A model generated the notes under the pieces. It worked only from the letters and a program-made list of their open reading frames with translations. It made no database searches and was not told the origin of the DNA. Below are positions 28,966 to 37,980 of a DNA stretch of 64,000 bases, piece by piece (the stretch's first letter is position 1; the number at the start of each line of letters is the position of its first letter). The stretch covers positions 4,526,001 to 4,590,000 of the forward strand of contig NZ_CP054698.1 of the NCBI RefSeq assembly GCF_014023275.1. Direction: 5' to 3'. The DNA is from Nostoc edaphicum CCNP1411 (GTDB taxonomy: Bacteria; Cyanobacteriota; Cyanobacteriia; Cyanobacteriales; Nostocaceae). Made by a program: the position numbers and the translations under genes.

Positions 28966-29114
28966 GCCACTTTCCTTGCCGTCTATCTCCAGGATATGAA
29001 ACTCAGCCGGATTTGGACACAACCCCAAAATATCAACCGTCCACTATTTTTGGTAAAAACTACTATAATTGATTCCACAGGACATAAATTTGCAATTTAA
29101 AGCACCCCTAAACT

Positions 29115-30089
29115 GTGTTTACTACTGCACTAGCTCAACAAGAAAAAACCCAACCGGGTGAACTACCACTAGATTTATTTGCCGCCATTGAGAGTCTCAA
29201 AAAAGAACTCAACGCAGTTATCCTGGCGCATTATTATCAAGAGCCAGATATTCAGGATATTGCCGACTTTATTGGGGATTCATTACAACTAGCAAGAGCC
29301 GCCGAAAAAACCAATGCGGATGTGATCGTCTTTGCTGGTGTTCACTTCATGGCAGAAACAGCAAAGATACTTAATCCCGATAAATTAGTACTTTTACCAG
29401 ATTTGAATGCTGGTTGTTCTTTAGCAGACAGTTGTCCACCAGAGGCGTTTGCAGCTTTTAAAGCAGCGCATCCAGATCATTTGGTGGTGTCTTACATCAA
29501 CTGTTCTGCTGATATCAAGGCGATGAGCGACATTATTTGTACTAGCTCCAACGCTGTGAAAATTGTGCAGCAGATACCGAAAGAACAGCCGATTATTTTT
29601 GCCCCAGATCGGAATTTGGGGCGGTATGTGATGGAACAAACTGGACGAGATTTGGTGCTATGGCAAGGTAGCTGTGTTGTCCATGAAACCTTCTCGGAAA
29701 AGAAAATTGTCCAGTTAAAAATTGCCCACCCTGAAGCAGAAGCGATCGCACACCCAGAATGTGAAAGTAGTGTATTGCGCCACGCCAGCTTTATTGGCTC
29801 CACAGCTGCCTTACTCAAGTATTGTCAAAACAGCCCCACCAAGGAATTTATCGTTGCTACGGAGCCGGGAATAATTCACCAAATGCAAAAACTAGCTCCT
29901 GAAAAGCACTTCATCCCTGCACCGCCGATAAATAACTGTGCTTGTAACGAATGTCCGTTTATGCGGTTAAACACCCTAGAAAAGCTTTACTGGGCAATGA
30001 AAAATCGTACTCCTGAAATTACCATGTCAGAGGATATTCGGCTGGCTGCACTGCGACCAATGCAAAGAATGCTGGAAATGAGCGTGTAA
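29115..30089 (+). CDS. nadA: Quinolinate synthase A
   Basis: This 324-residue [4Fe-4S] enzyme condenses iminoaspartate with dihydroxyacetone phosphate to quinolinate, the precursor of NAD. It has I-L-A-H-Y-Y-Q near residue 36 and F-I-G-D-S-L-Q-L-A near 54. Conserved cysteines sit in [14 protein letters not shown] and the terminal C-A-C-N-E-C-P region; three of these bind the cluster in the family. The start is GTG at 29115, giving the normal length. nadB and nadC are not in the window. Confidence 0.95.
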   Translation: MFTTALAQQEKTQPGELPLDLFAAIESLKKELNAVILAHYYQEPDIQDIADFIGDSLQLARAAEKTNADVIVFAGVHFMAETAKILNPDKLVLLPDLNAGCSLADSCPPEAFAAFKAAHPDHLVVSYINCSADIKAMSDIICTSSNAVKIVQQIPKEQPIIFAPDRNLGRYVMEQTGRDLVLWQGSCVVHETFSEKKIVQLKIAHPEAEAIAHPECESSVLRHASFIGSTAALLKYCQNSPTKEFIVATEPGIIHQMQKLAPEKHFIPAPPINNCACNECPFMRLNTLEKLYWAMKNRTPEITMSEDIRLAALRPMQRMLEMSV

Positions 30090-30212
30090 CCAGTATTTTT
30101 ATCCATAAGGTAGAGATACAGTTTTGTTGCGATCTCTACCCAAAAGTTATTTTTTCTAATCACTTGCAATTTCTAAAACATGGTGCTAAGATTTTAAATC
30201 GTGAGACAAATC

Positions 30213-30298
30213 GGGTCGGTGTCCGAGTGGTTAATGGAGACGGACTGTAAATCCGTTGGCTTGCGCCTACGCTGGTTCAAATCCAGCCCGGCCCACCA
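30213..30298 (+). tRNA. tRNA-Tyr (anticodon GTA)
   Basis: The acceptor stem GGGTCGG pairs with CCGGCCC, and the anticodon arm ACGGA-CTGTAAA-TCCGT has anticodon GTA. A variable arm (GGCTTGCGCC) of class II type is present, the T-arm has GTTCAAATC, and a CCA appears to be encoded at 30296-30298. Confidence 0.97.
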
Positions 30299-30384
30299 CT
30301 TACGAAGTTATAAGTTATAATGTCTGGGTAAGCATCAAAACTCCCAGCATTTAACTTCTAGCTGAAAAATCGTAATTATGTTTC

Positions 30385-30456
30385 GCCCGTGTGGCTCAGT
30401 GGTAGAGCACACCCTTGGTAAGGGTGAGGTCACGAGTTCAATCCTCGTCACGGGCT
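30385..30456 (+). tRNA. tRNA-Thr (anticodon GGT)
   Basis: The acceptor stem GCCCGTG pairs with CACGGGC, the D-arm contains GGCTCAGTGGTAGAGC, the anticodon arm CACCC-TTGGTAA-GGGTG has anticodon GGT, and the T-arm has GTTCAATCC. It lies 86 bp after tRNA-Tyr on the same strand. Confidence 0.97.
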
Positions 30457-30766
30457 TTTTAAATTGATAAAATAACTAACGTAAAGTCAAGGGTTTTAGT
30501 CTTATCAAGAGATTTAGATGTTCAAAAGCTAAGTCTCTTACTTGCATTCGTGGCTATTCTGACTATGATTTTGACTATGATTTGGCTATCAGGAGAGAAT
30601 TTTGGGTATCAGCTTGTTTTTTGGCTATGATTTGGCTATGATTTGGTAGTTTTTGTATGTAGGGTGCGTCAGTCAGCCAAAACCTTAAAAAGCAGCACAA
30701 TTATTGTTACAGAACCAGCATACAAGTATGCTAGTACCGCCTCTTATAGTTATCAATTAACTTATA
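30457..30766. other. Non-coding region with short direct repeats after tRNA-Thr
   Basis: 310 bp without a credible gene. It contains repeated TATGATTTGGC/TATGATTTTGAC units between about 30555 and 30650. It begins the stretch of mobile-element debris that extends to tRNA-Arg. Confidence 0.5.
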
Positions 30767-31191
30767 TTAAATCCATTTATGATTCTCCCAAGAAAAGCAC
30801 TCATCAAAATGATCTATTAACTCATTAATAATTGAAGACTCTGTAATACGTAAACCTATCTCATGGTCTCCATATAAACCTTTTGAGGTCAATATATTAT
30901 GACTTCCTGTAAACGCGAATAAGTTATCACAAACTAAATATTTTTCATGTGTGCCAATTAACTTTAATTCAAATAAATCCGGGAAAAGTTTTTCCAATCG
31001 TTGTAATTGATAAATTCCCAAATATTTCCAACCTAAATATTTCATTAGTCTAACTCTTAAAGTTTCTGTTTCAGGATAATCACCATAATCAACTTTAGAA
31101 ATATCTTTTTGATTGCCCCAACCTATGCTAATCTGAACTTTATCCTTTAAAAGCTTTTCAAATATATGTGTAACATCTTCAATACCAGAAG

Positions 31192-32301
31192 TGTTGAACG
31201 GTAAGAAAAATCCGATAAAAATAGCCCAAAATATGGTATTTTTGGGCGAAGGCTTAAACTATATTAGTTTGATTGTGATTATAAATTCATTTCCCAAAAT
31301 TGTCAAAGATATCTTGAAAAGCCTGCCAAAAAATGATTATCCAGTATTGAATAGTCGTCTATTCTTTGAGTGCTGGCTATCCTATGCTCTGGATAATAGC
31401 TTAACAAGTATGCGAGATTTATTTAAGAGATTAAACAATACAGGATTTGAGGTAGATATTTCTACTTTTTCTAAAGCAAATTTACATCGAAGCCAAAAAC
31501 AATTTCAAGGAATTTACCAAAAAATTAAATGAATTAGTACAGAAGAAAATTCACAAAAAAATTACACGATAAATATGCTATTTGTCCTATTGATTCAACA
31601 ATTATTACCCTGACAAGTAAATTGTTATGGGTTTTGGGTCATCATCAAGTCAAACTTTTTAGTTCTTTGAATTTAGCTACAGGTAGCCCAGAAGATAACT
31701 TGATCAATTTTGGACATGATCATGATTATAAATTTGGTTCCAAGATGATGTCTAGTCTCCCAACTAATGCTGTAGGGGTAATGGATAGAGGCTTTGCGGG
31801 ATTAAAATTCATTCAAGAATTGGTACAAGAAAACAAATATTTTGTTTTGCGGATTAAAAACAATTTCGTTACTAGAATTTGAGGATGCAACTGGATTAGT
31901 CAAAGTAGGTGCATCTGATGAGGCTATTGCCTATAGAGTCATTAATTTTTGTGATTTAGAAACGAAAACTGAGTTCCGCTTAGTGACTAATTTACCAAAG
32001 TCGGGAGATGCAGCTGTTAATGATGATGAAATTAGGGATATTTATCGATTACGTTGGGGGAGTTGAACTCTTGTGGAAGTTTTTAAAGATGCACTTAAAA
32101 CTTGACAAATTAATTACCAAAAACGTCAACGGTATCACCATACAAATTTACGTTAGTTTAATAGCTTATCTGATTTTACAGCTTTTATCTATTCCCGCAC
32201 AATGGGGACATACACTATTAGATAAATTCCGCTATTTGCAATCTTGTATGTGTCAGAAAATCAGCTATGTTCATTGGTTTGAGGAGATGATGTTATGTTG
32301 A
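31192..32301 (+). mobile_element. Degenerate IS4-type insertion sequence with 6-bp TGTTGA flanks
   Basis: The element (31198-32295, about 1.1 kb) lies between two TGTTGA copies (31192-31197 and 32296-32301). The boundaries are set by restoration of the interrupted PLD-like reading frame. I could not find convincing terminal inverted repeats. A hairpin (GCCCAAAA...TTTTTGGGC) lies near the left end at about 31224-31247. Confidence 0.75.
31233..32301 (+). pseudogene. Frameshifted IS4-like DDE transposase
   Basis: Transposase sequence is spread over several frames. One piece reads L-N-S-R-L-F-F-E-C-W-L to S-K-A-N-L-H-R-S-Q. The next carries the first Asp in C-P-I-D-S-T-I-I and the second in V-G-V-M-D-R-G-F. 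A third starts E-F-E-D-A-T-G, and the last carries the Glu region Y-R-L-R-W-G then V-E-L-L-W-K-F-L-K. Frame changes are at about 31510-31570 (A-runs), about 31865 and about 32062, so the gene is dead. Its stop TGA falls inside the right flanking repeat. Confidence 0.8.
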
Positions 32302-32681
32302 CTAATTTAGCCTTTTTAGAGTTAGTGTAACTATCTATGTAAAGTTTTGTATCAGCATTCAACATTTCTGCTTCAATACCTTCATTAGTTATCCAAGGAC
32401 AAACTATAATTAAACGTGACTGAACTGTAGTTAAAGCTTCCATTAAAATATTTCTGCTACCGTCACGCCCATAAATTAGCTTATTTGTTGACATGATTAT
32501 GTTCACTGGAATGTCTTAACTCAGTATTCCCAGTTTTATTGAAAAATAATCTTTCATTACCCCTTTATCTGGAAGCCAGAGGGTTTAATTTAATAAATAT
32601 TTTTTTAGTCTACGTCAATATATTTAAAAGTTTTCTCCCTCCACAGGTGATATCGCCAAGGCTAGAATTTTTATAAAAAAG

Positions 32682-33380
32682 CTAAAACTCTATCCTAGAG
32701 AACGTTTCGTTATGAGTTGTTAACTGTCCTTCCACTTTTCCATAAGCCTTTTTCACCCAATATCCTCTGGGTGGCTTTTCTAAGCCATAAGCTTTACACC
32801 ACTTTTCTACAGCTTTATCAGATACGCCAAAATCTCTGCCAATTTGTGCGGTTGGCTTTTCCCAAACTAGTTTTTCTAGTTCTTCTTTTGATGGTCTTTC
32901 TACTTTTCTAGTGTGAATTCTAGAGTCTGGGTTAACCTTTCTAGTCGTTAAATCAACGCCAAACTCCTTGTAGGTTCGCTTAGATGCTGCTTCAGTAAAG
33001 TCTGTAAAATCCTCCCACCAGTAAAAGGGTGTAGCTGAATTAGGTATCTGGGTAGTTATGTAGCAACCCTTAAAGTTAATTGATGGATAGACAACTTTAT
33101 CTATGTCAGGTAGATAAACTGCATAAAAGTCAAAGTCATTTACTTTGTACTTCTTCTGATGAGTCCCATTTTTATCTACCCAAATAGTTTTATTGACTAC
33201 TCTATTATCTCCCGCATATTTAGCTTGGATTTTATAAAATTTATCGTCTTTGTAAGCAACAAAATCGAAAGGTAAATGCTCACAAACAAGTGGCGTGAGA
33301 ATCAAGTATCCTTTAAGCGTTAGATCAGCAATTGCTTTCGTAGCAGCAATATCGCCTTTGTTCTTGGTATGATGCAGCAA
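32682..33380 (-). CDS. Intron-type PD-(D/E)XK endonuclease with C-terminal HTH
   Basis: This 232-residue protein resembles the group I intron-associated PD-(D/E)XK nucleases (I-Ssp6803I type). Residues 1-60 have K-N-K-G-D-I-A-A-T, P-F-D-F-V-A-Y and the catalytic I-Q-A-K, where Gln replaces Asp/Glu as in that subgroup. The C-terminal 70 residues contain a helix-turn-helix (I-G-R-D-F-G-V-S-D-K-A-V-E-K-W-C-K) followed by P-P-R-G-Y-W, a DNA-binding tail common in phage and homing nucleases. It lies 66 bp downstream of tRNA-Arg on the same strand. No intron is visible in that tRNA, so it appears free-standing. Confidence 0.75.
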   Translation of the reverse strand: MLHHTKNKGDIAATKAIADLTLKGYLILTPLVCEHLPFDFVAYKDDKFYKIQAKYAGDNRVVNKTIWVDKNGTHQKKYKVNDFDFYAVYLPDIDKVVYPSINFKGCYITTQIPNSATPFYWWEDFTDFTEAASKRTYKEFGVDLTTRKVNPDSRIHTRKVERPSKEELEKLVWEKPTAQIGRDFGVSDKAVEKWCKAYGLEKPPRGYWVKKAYGKVEGQLTTHNETFSRIEF

Positions 33381-33446
33381 TAATGAACCCTCAACCTATG
33401 TAATCATATCACTTCACAGTGCTTGAGGGTTCGTATTAAGTTAAAA

Positions 33447-33519
33447 CGAGCGCGGCAGGGTTCGAACCTGCGACCGATTGCTTAGAAGGCAATTGCTCTA
33501 TCCACTGAGCTACGCGCCC
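33447..33519 (-). tRNA. tRNA-Arg (anticodon TCT)
   Basis: On the minus strand the acceptor stem GGGCGCG pairs with CGCGCTC, the D-arm contains AGCTCAGTGGATAGAGC, the anticodon arm ATTGC-CTTCTAA-GCAAT has anticodon TCT, and the T-arm has GTTCGAACC. It is uninterrupted. Confidence 0.97.
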
Positions 33520-33877
33520 AAAACAAAATAATGGCTCCCGAAGGAGTCACCTACACTATTATATCGTCTTCACCTACCAAGAAGCAATCAAAAATTGCAG
33601 ATTTACCACTAGCAAGGCTAAGATGCTAGTCGCTAGTTAGTGCAATCTACACCGAAAACGAAACAGATGGGGTATTGGTTTAGATATATTGTGTTGTCAA
33701 GGGGTTATTTGCCCGTTAGCGCTAACGTCCTCTGGGCGGCTACCTTCGGGAAGGATCTGGCGATCGCTAGGCTCATTTCCACAGTATGCTAGGTAATTTC
33801 AGCCTTGGCGATGCTGCCAAATCCCATTATATATTCCATATTAAGAGTGCCCCTGTGAGGAGTTATTTGCTAGTGCC
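33520..33877. other. Intergenic region between tRNA-Arg and the next gene
   Basis: 358 bp with no convincing ORF. It contains a dispersed-repeat fragment near 33722-33760 (GGGCGGCTACCTTCGGGAAGG) and, at about 33857, GAGGAG, which may serve the gene starting at 33878. Confidence 0.5.
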
Positions 33878-34537
33878 ATGTTTATTCTCAAACGGCAGGA
33901 TGTTGAAATATCAAGCATTCAGCACCCAAAACGGGATCAGCAGGTGCCGATCCTCAGTTATCAAGGGCAGACTTTTCGCTTGATTAGTGTCTTCAAAGCT
34001 AGTCAAGAGGAAGAAGCTAGAGCCTTATGGAGAGAATTAACGGATAACCGAGGTAAAGCCTGTGTTTTGCTGGAGGAACCGGAACGCTTTAGTGTTTGGG
34101 GTAAAATCCGTTTAGAGCAGCTGGATAGTGACACCGGGGGTCATGGCAAAACGGCGATTTTAGTCGAAGCCAGTATCTTGCTATTGCAGGGTGTTTCTAT
34201 CGACATTGAAGAGTTTTTAGGTGCTAGGCAAGCTGCCTTATTTGAAAAAGATATTGCGGAAGTATTACAGCAGAAGCAATTTCCTCAAGCATCTTCCCTA
34301 GAAGCGGTTAAATATTTGGTATCTACTAATCCTTTGCCGGCAGCCAAAATACCTGATTGGCAAGAAAATCATGTAGTTATCTTGTTACAAGAACTGCATA
34401 GATTAGGAAAGGCCTATTTTGGCAATGCTAATTTTACCAAACAAGTGATTTATAAATTAGAAGATATGCCAGAAGCCGAGCGATCGCTGTTTCTGAACTG
34501 GCTAAATCAATCGCCTCTGGGTAAACTATGGCAGTAG
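33878..34537 (+). CDS. Conserved cyanobacterial protein of unknown function
   Basis: A 219-residue soluble protein with no signal peptide or membrane segment. It begins F-I-L-K-R-Q-D-V-E-I-S, has W-R-E-L-T near residue 50, a central helix-rich part, and ends N-W-L-N-Q-S-P-L-G-K-L-W. I believe it belongs to a cyanobacteria-only family (Npun_F0813-like) but know no function. The ATG at 33878 is preceded by GAGGAG about 15-20 bp upstream. It precedes a membrane-protein gene in the same direction. Confidence 0.75.
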   Translation: MFILKRQDVEISSIQHPKRDQQVPILSYQGQTFRLISVFKASQEEEARALWRELTDNRGKACVLLEEPERFSVWGKIRLEQLDSDTGGHGKTAILVEASILLLQGVSIDIEEFLGARQAALFEKDIAEVLQQKQFPQASSLEAVKYLVSTNPLPAAKIPDWQENHVVILLQELHRLGKAYFGNANFTKQVIYKLEDMPEAERSLFLNWLNQSPLGKLWQ

Positions 34538-34678
34538 CATGGAAATTATTTAACAAAATTCCTGCCGCTGGTACTTGCTTTTGGTGTCAGATTGTGTATT
34601 ACCTAATAGACACACTGCTAGATATACAGTCATTTAACTCAAAATACTGCCAGAGTGCATATACATAAGTCTTGTCCT

Positions 34679-35530
34679 ATGAATAACTCTTACGAGAATT
34701 CGTTCCTTGCTAAATCAATTTTCACCACTCAGAACATTGTCTTGGCTAATATTGGCTGGGCCGTACTGGCGCTGCTATACTTTTTATTGTTTAGTGCCAA
34801 AGTTCCCGGAGCGGATGGCATAGAAAGCCGAGCCGAGTGGTATGTGATTGGCACAAATATTTTTGAAGCTTTCGCTTATTTGGGTGCCAGTATCTTATGC
34901 TTGAGGAACTGGCTGAGTCCGCAAATCGTCAGTGGCCGGAATGTTTGGCTCTTAATTGGCTTAGGTATGCTTTCCTATTTCGTTGGGGGAATATTTTTCG
35001 GATATACCGAAATAATTTTAAAAGATGAACCGGATGTGTCTTTAGGCGATATATTTTTTGTACTTAGTTATCTATTACTTGGCGCAGGCATGATTTTAGC
35101 TGTGGCTTCCAGGCGAATCAATCTGGAAAAATGGCAGTGGCTAATTGTGTTAGCAATTGCAATGTTCGGTAGTTTGTTGGCATGGTGGATTTCTATGCAA
35201 CAGGGAACACCCTCAGAACTGCTAGTCGCTATTTTGAATTGGTTTTACGTAGTTAGCGATGTGGTTTTGTTAATTATTGCTACCACTCTGTTGCTAGCCT
35301 TTTGGGGGGGAAGAGTTTCCCAGTCTTGGCGAATGATTGCAGCGGCGGCATTTTCGCTTTACATTGCAGATATGTGGTTTAAATACGCCCAAGACCCCAA
35401 TTATCAAAGTGGGGAAATCTTAGAAGTGTTTTGGGTGTTTAGTGGAGTGTTATTTGGACTGGGCGCTGTCTTAGAATATGACGCATCACTAAGACGAACG
35501 CGGCGTACCAGCGGACGTAAACGAGCTTAG
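34679..35530 (+). CDS. Polytopic membrane protein of unknown function
   Basis: About 283 residues with some eight hydrophobic helices (for example I-G-W-A-V-L-A-L-L-Y-F-L-L-F and V-L-L-I-I-A-T-T-L-L-L-A-F-W) and a basic C-terminal tail (R-R-T-R-R-T-S-G-R-K-R-A). I do not recognise a catalytic motif. ATG 34679 is preferred to an in-frame GTG at 34655. The gene is 21 bp upstream of the next one and probably cotranscribed with it. Confidence 0.7.
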   Translation: MNNSYENSFLAKSIFTTQNIVLANIGWAVLALLYFLLFSAKVPGADGIESRAEWYVIGTNIFEAFAYLGASILCLRNWLSPQIVSGRNVWLLIGLGMLSYFVGGIFFGYTEIILKDEPDVSLGDIFFVLSYLLLGAGMILAVASRRINLEKWQWLIVLAIAMFGSLLAWWISMQQGTPSELLVAILNWFYVVSDVVLLIIATTLLLAFWGGRVSQSWRMIAAAAFSLYIADMWFKYAQDPNYQSGEILEVFWVFSGVLFGLGAVLEYDASLRRTRRTSGRKRA

Positions 35531-35551
35531 TAAAGATTTTTGGTATCTACC

Positions 35552-36553
35552 GTGAGAAAACTAACAGACTCTGACAAGCAAGAAATTCTTAAATTATATC
35601 GAGAGACTGCCGAAACAACCTCAACTTTGGCAGACCGCTATGGTGTGAGTAACTCGACAATTAGTCGCCTACTCAAAAGCACTTTGCCAGAAGATGAGTA
35701 TGAATACTTAGTCTCTTTGAAACGGGCTGCGAGAACTCCTGAGGGAAGGGCACAGGTAAGCTACGAGCAGTTACCACTGCTAAGTCAACCAGAGCCAGAG
35801 ATAGAAGTTCCACCCAGTGAAAGTCAACCATTGGAATTACCACCAAAAGTTGAGCCACTACCACGTAAGATAATTCGTGTAGAGCAGGAACTTTACTCAG
35901 AGGAAACGGCAGAGTCAATTGCCGCTAGCAGACGAGTACGGCGACGCCCCTCGGCGTCAGAAAAACCCAAGCTCCGAGTCACAGAGAAATTAGAAACTCC
36001 AGAGCCAAAGCCGCCGGAAATAGTCAGCATCCCCATCCCACCCCTCAAGAATGAACATCCAGGAGCGGCCGTCATCGCGCACATGCTGGGCGATGATTTA
36101 CTCGACGAATCAGAGGATTTGGATGATTTAGAAGATGATGATTTAGAAGATGATGACTTTGAGGAAGAAGACTTTGATGACGATGACCTGGATGATGACA
36201 GACCTTTAGTCACAAAAAGAAGACCAGGTGAAGCATCAGTTCAAGTTTTACCTTTGTCGATAGCCAATTTGCCGAAAACTTGCTATTTAGTAATTGACCG
36301 TTCCTCAGAATTAATTACCAGACCTCTCAAGGACTTTGGTGATTTGGGGCAAATTCCCAGCCTGGAAACCCAGCAAAGAACTCTACCAGTGTTTGATAAT
36401 CATCGCGTCGCCAAGCGCTTTTCTACGAAGCGCGATCGCGTGATTAAAGTTCCCGATAGTAAAATGCTCCATAAGGCTCGTACTCATTTGGAAGCCAAGG
36501 GCATTACGCGACTGTTGATTGATGGTCAGGTCTATTCCTTGTCTATGCTTTAA
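35552..36553 (+). CDS. HTH-domain protein with acidic linker
   Basis: A 333-residue protein starting at GTG 35552. Residues 1-50 form a transposase-like helix-turn-helix (K-Q-E-I-L-K-L-Y-R-E-T; T-L-A-D-R-Y-G-V-S-N-S-T-I-S-R-L-L). A Pro/Glu-rich linker follows, then an almost purely Asp/Glu tract (about residues 180-220). The C-terminal domain (I-A-N-L-P-K-T-C-Y-L-V-I-D-R onward, ending L-I-D-G-Q-V-Y-S-L-S-M-L) is conserved in cyanobacteria as far as I recall. A DNA-binding regulatory or nucleoid role is possible but unproven; it is not a transposase, as no catalytic domain is present. Confidence 0.75.
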   Translation: MRKLTDSDKQEILKLYRETAETTSTLADRYGVSNSTISRLLKSTLPEDEYEYLVSLKRAARTPEGRAQVSYEQLPLLSQPEPEIEVPPSESQPLELPPKVEPLPRKIIRVEQELYSEETAESIAASRRVRRRPSASEKPKLRVTEKLETPEPKPPEIVSIPIPPLKNEHPGAAVIAHMLGDDLLDESEDLDDLEDDDLEDDDFEEEDFDDDDLDDDRPLVTKRRPGEASVQVLPLSIANLPKTCYLVIDRSSELITRPLKDFGDLGQIPSLETQQRTLPVFDNHRVAKRFSTKRDRVIKVPDSKMLHKARTHLEAKGITRLLIDGQVYSLSML

Positions 36554-36555
36554 GA

Positions 36556-36647
36556 TTGGGAATGGGGCATGGGGCATGGGGCATGGGGCATGGGGCATTG
36601 TTTATTTCCCTTGTCTCCCTAATTTCCCCCACTCCCCACTCCCCTCA
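36556..36647. repeat. GGGGCAT / ACTCCCC heptamer array
   Basis: Five or six GGGGCAT units (about 36562-36599) are followed by CCCCACT units to about 36645, between two convergent genes. It belongs to the same family as the arrays at 5.9 and 57.6 kb. Confidence 0.8.
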
Positions 36648-37586
36648 ACTGTAGACAGCCCTTGCAAAACGCTCTGCCAAGTAAATAATGTCTTGTCTAC
36701 GAGCAATTTGGTTCATCCATTGTTTGGGAATATTTTCTACTCCGTAGTAAATTCCCGCTAACCCACCGGTGACGGCGGCGGTAGTATCTGTATCTCCGCC
36801 TAAGTTGACAGCTTTCAGTACCGCCTCAGAATAAGACGAGCTATTTAATAAACACCATAGGGATGACTCTAAGGTGTCAATCACATAGCCACCAGAATTA
36901 ATCTCTTCTACTGGTACTTTGGCAATCTCACCACTGAAAACTCTGCCAAAATGGGGCTTCTCTAATAAAAATTCCCGCACAGAATAAATTGTTTGGATGT
37001 CTTGCAATCCTTGTAAATAAGCTGTTTGCGAGTCAGCCCCTTCTAAGAGTGCCACTGCAATACTAATATAAATGCCACAGGCCATTTGCGATCGCGCATG
37101 AGCATGAGTAATTGCCGAAACATCATGCACCCGCGCCAGCAATTCAGCTAAAGTGAAGCTTCTGTGACAATAAGCCATCGGCAAGATTCTCATTAAAGAA
37201 CCATTGCCATTACTATTTTCCACCTTACCACCCGCCTGATGGGGAACCACTCCCTGCTTCAGGCGCATAATTGCTGTGTGGGTAGTTTGACCAATATCAA
37301 AGACATCGCCACGGGGAGTCCAGTAAGCCTCCTTGTACCAGCGCCAGAAGGAATTGGCTATGGCATCCAACGAATACCCCCTACAAAGGCATTCCGCCAA
37401 GCAAAAGCTTAAGGAACTGTCATCTGACCAAGTTCCTGGTGGTTGATTCCATGTGCCATAACCAAGCATTGTTGTCACTGGAGATTTTACTCGTTCAGCA
37501 CGGCTAGTAAACTCCACCGGCACACCCAACGCATCACCGACACATAAACCCATCAAACCAGATAACGTTTTTGCAGCGGTTAGCAT
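36645..37586 (-). CDS. ADP-ribosylglycohydrolase (DraG-like)
   Basis: A 313-residue enzyme of the ADP-ribosylglycohydrolase family, which removes ADP-ribose from arginine side chains or related acceptors. The dinuclear metal ligands are in G-T-W-S-D-D-S-S-L near residue 52 and G-G-D-T-D-T-T-A-A-V near residue 265; N-G-S-L-M-R near 130 is also typical. It could reverse a modification such as that of nitrogenase reductase or act on free ADP-ribosyl compounds; the target is not evident. A NADAR protein, another ADP-ribose-linked family, occurs elsewhere in the window but is not linked. Confidence 0.88.
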   Translation of the reverse strand: MLTAAKTLSGLMGLCVGDALGVPVEFTSRAERVKSPVTTMLGYGTWNQPPGTWSDDSSLSFCLAECLCRGYSLDAIANSFWRWYKEAYWTPRGDVFDIGQTTHTAIMRLKQGVVPHQAGGKVENSNGNGSLMRILPMAYCHRSFTLAELLARVHDVSAITHAHARSQMACGIYISIAVALLEGADSQTAYLQGLQDIQTIYSVREFLLEKPHFGRVFSGEIAKVPVEEINSGGYVIDTLESSLWCLLNSSSYSEAVLKAVNLGGDTDTTAAVTGGLAGIYYGVENIPKQWMNQIARRQDIIYLAERFARAVYS

Positions 37587-37980
37587 TATTCAATCTCCAC
37601 AAGAATTGCTCAAAATTAACTTTATAGATTCCCTCTATAGCTTGTTGCAACAGATGTTACAGCCTACTTTTTCATCCTCTGTGAAAAGCTCGGCAAAAAA
37701 ATGTTAATTGGATATTTTATTTGCCATGTCCCAACTTAGTTTTAGTTCCAAATATTGTGACAGTTTGAAAAGCGTCTATCTGGAGATAAAGAAGCAGGAT
37801 GAAAATACATTTAAATGTAATTATAACAACTTATTTATAAATTTCAGGATTAGTTACCCTGTAAGCGTTATGCATCAATAACAACAGTCATTTAAGAAAA
37901 ATTGAGAATCATTTGGAACATTCCCACATGATTTTCGACCTTTAATATACAAGTAAAAAATACAAAATTTGGTGAAAATT
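37587..37980. promoter_or_regulatory. Divergent upstream region of the ADP-ribosylglycohydrolase and the porin-like gene
   Basis: 394 bp of AT-rich DNA without ORFs or RNA genes. It separates two divergent genes and must contain both promoters. GGTG lies 6 bp before the ATG at 37981. Confidence 0.5.

Larger units (their letters stand above)
30767..32494 (-). pseudogene. Phospholipase D-like (HKD) nuclease gene split by an IS
   Basis: The N-terminal part (32494 down to about 32302) and the C-terminal part (31197 down to 30767) are in the same frame and join exactly if the element and one copy of TGTTGA are removed, reading K-A-K-L-V-N-T-S-G-I-E-D. The reconstructed protein has an N-terminal strand L-I-I-V-C-P-W-I and one HKD motif, H-E-K-Y-L-V-C-D followed by F-T-G-S-H-N. 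PLD-fold proteins cleave phosphodiesters in lipids or nucleic acids; a single HKD suggests a nuclease-like dimer. The gene is non-functional in this strain because of the insertion. Confidence 0.8.

Noticed and set aside
30643..30828. 61-codon plus-strand ORF after tRNA-Thr
   Set aside because: It has no recognisable features, is composed partly of repeats and overlaps the 3' end of the PLD-like gene in antisense.
33447..33519. Group I intron inside tRNA-Arg
   Set aside because: The cloverleaf is continuous; only the neighbouring nuclease is intron-like.
35893..36213. Serine/lysine-rich minus-strand ORF
   Set aside because: It is the antisense shadow of the Asp/Glu tract of the HTH protein.
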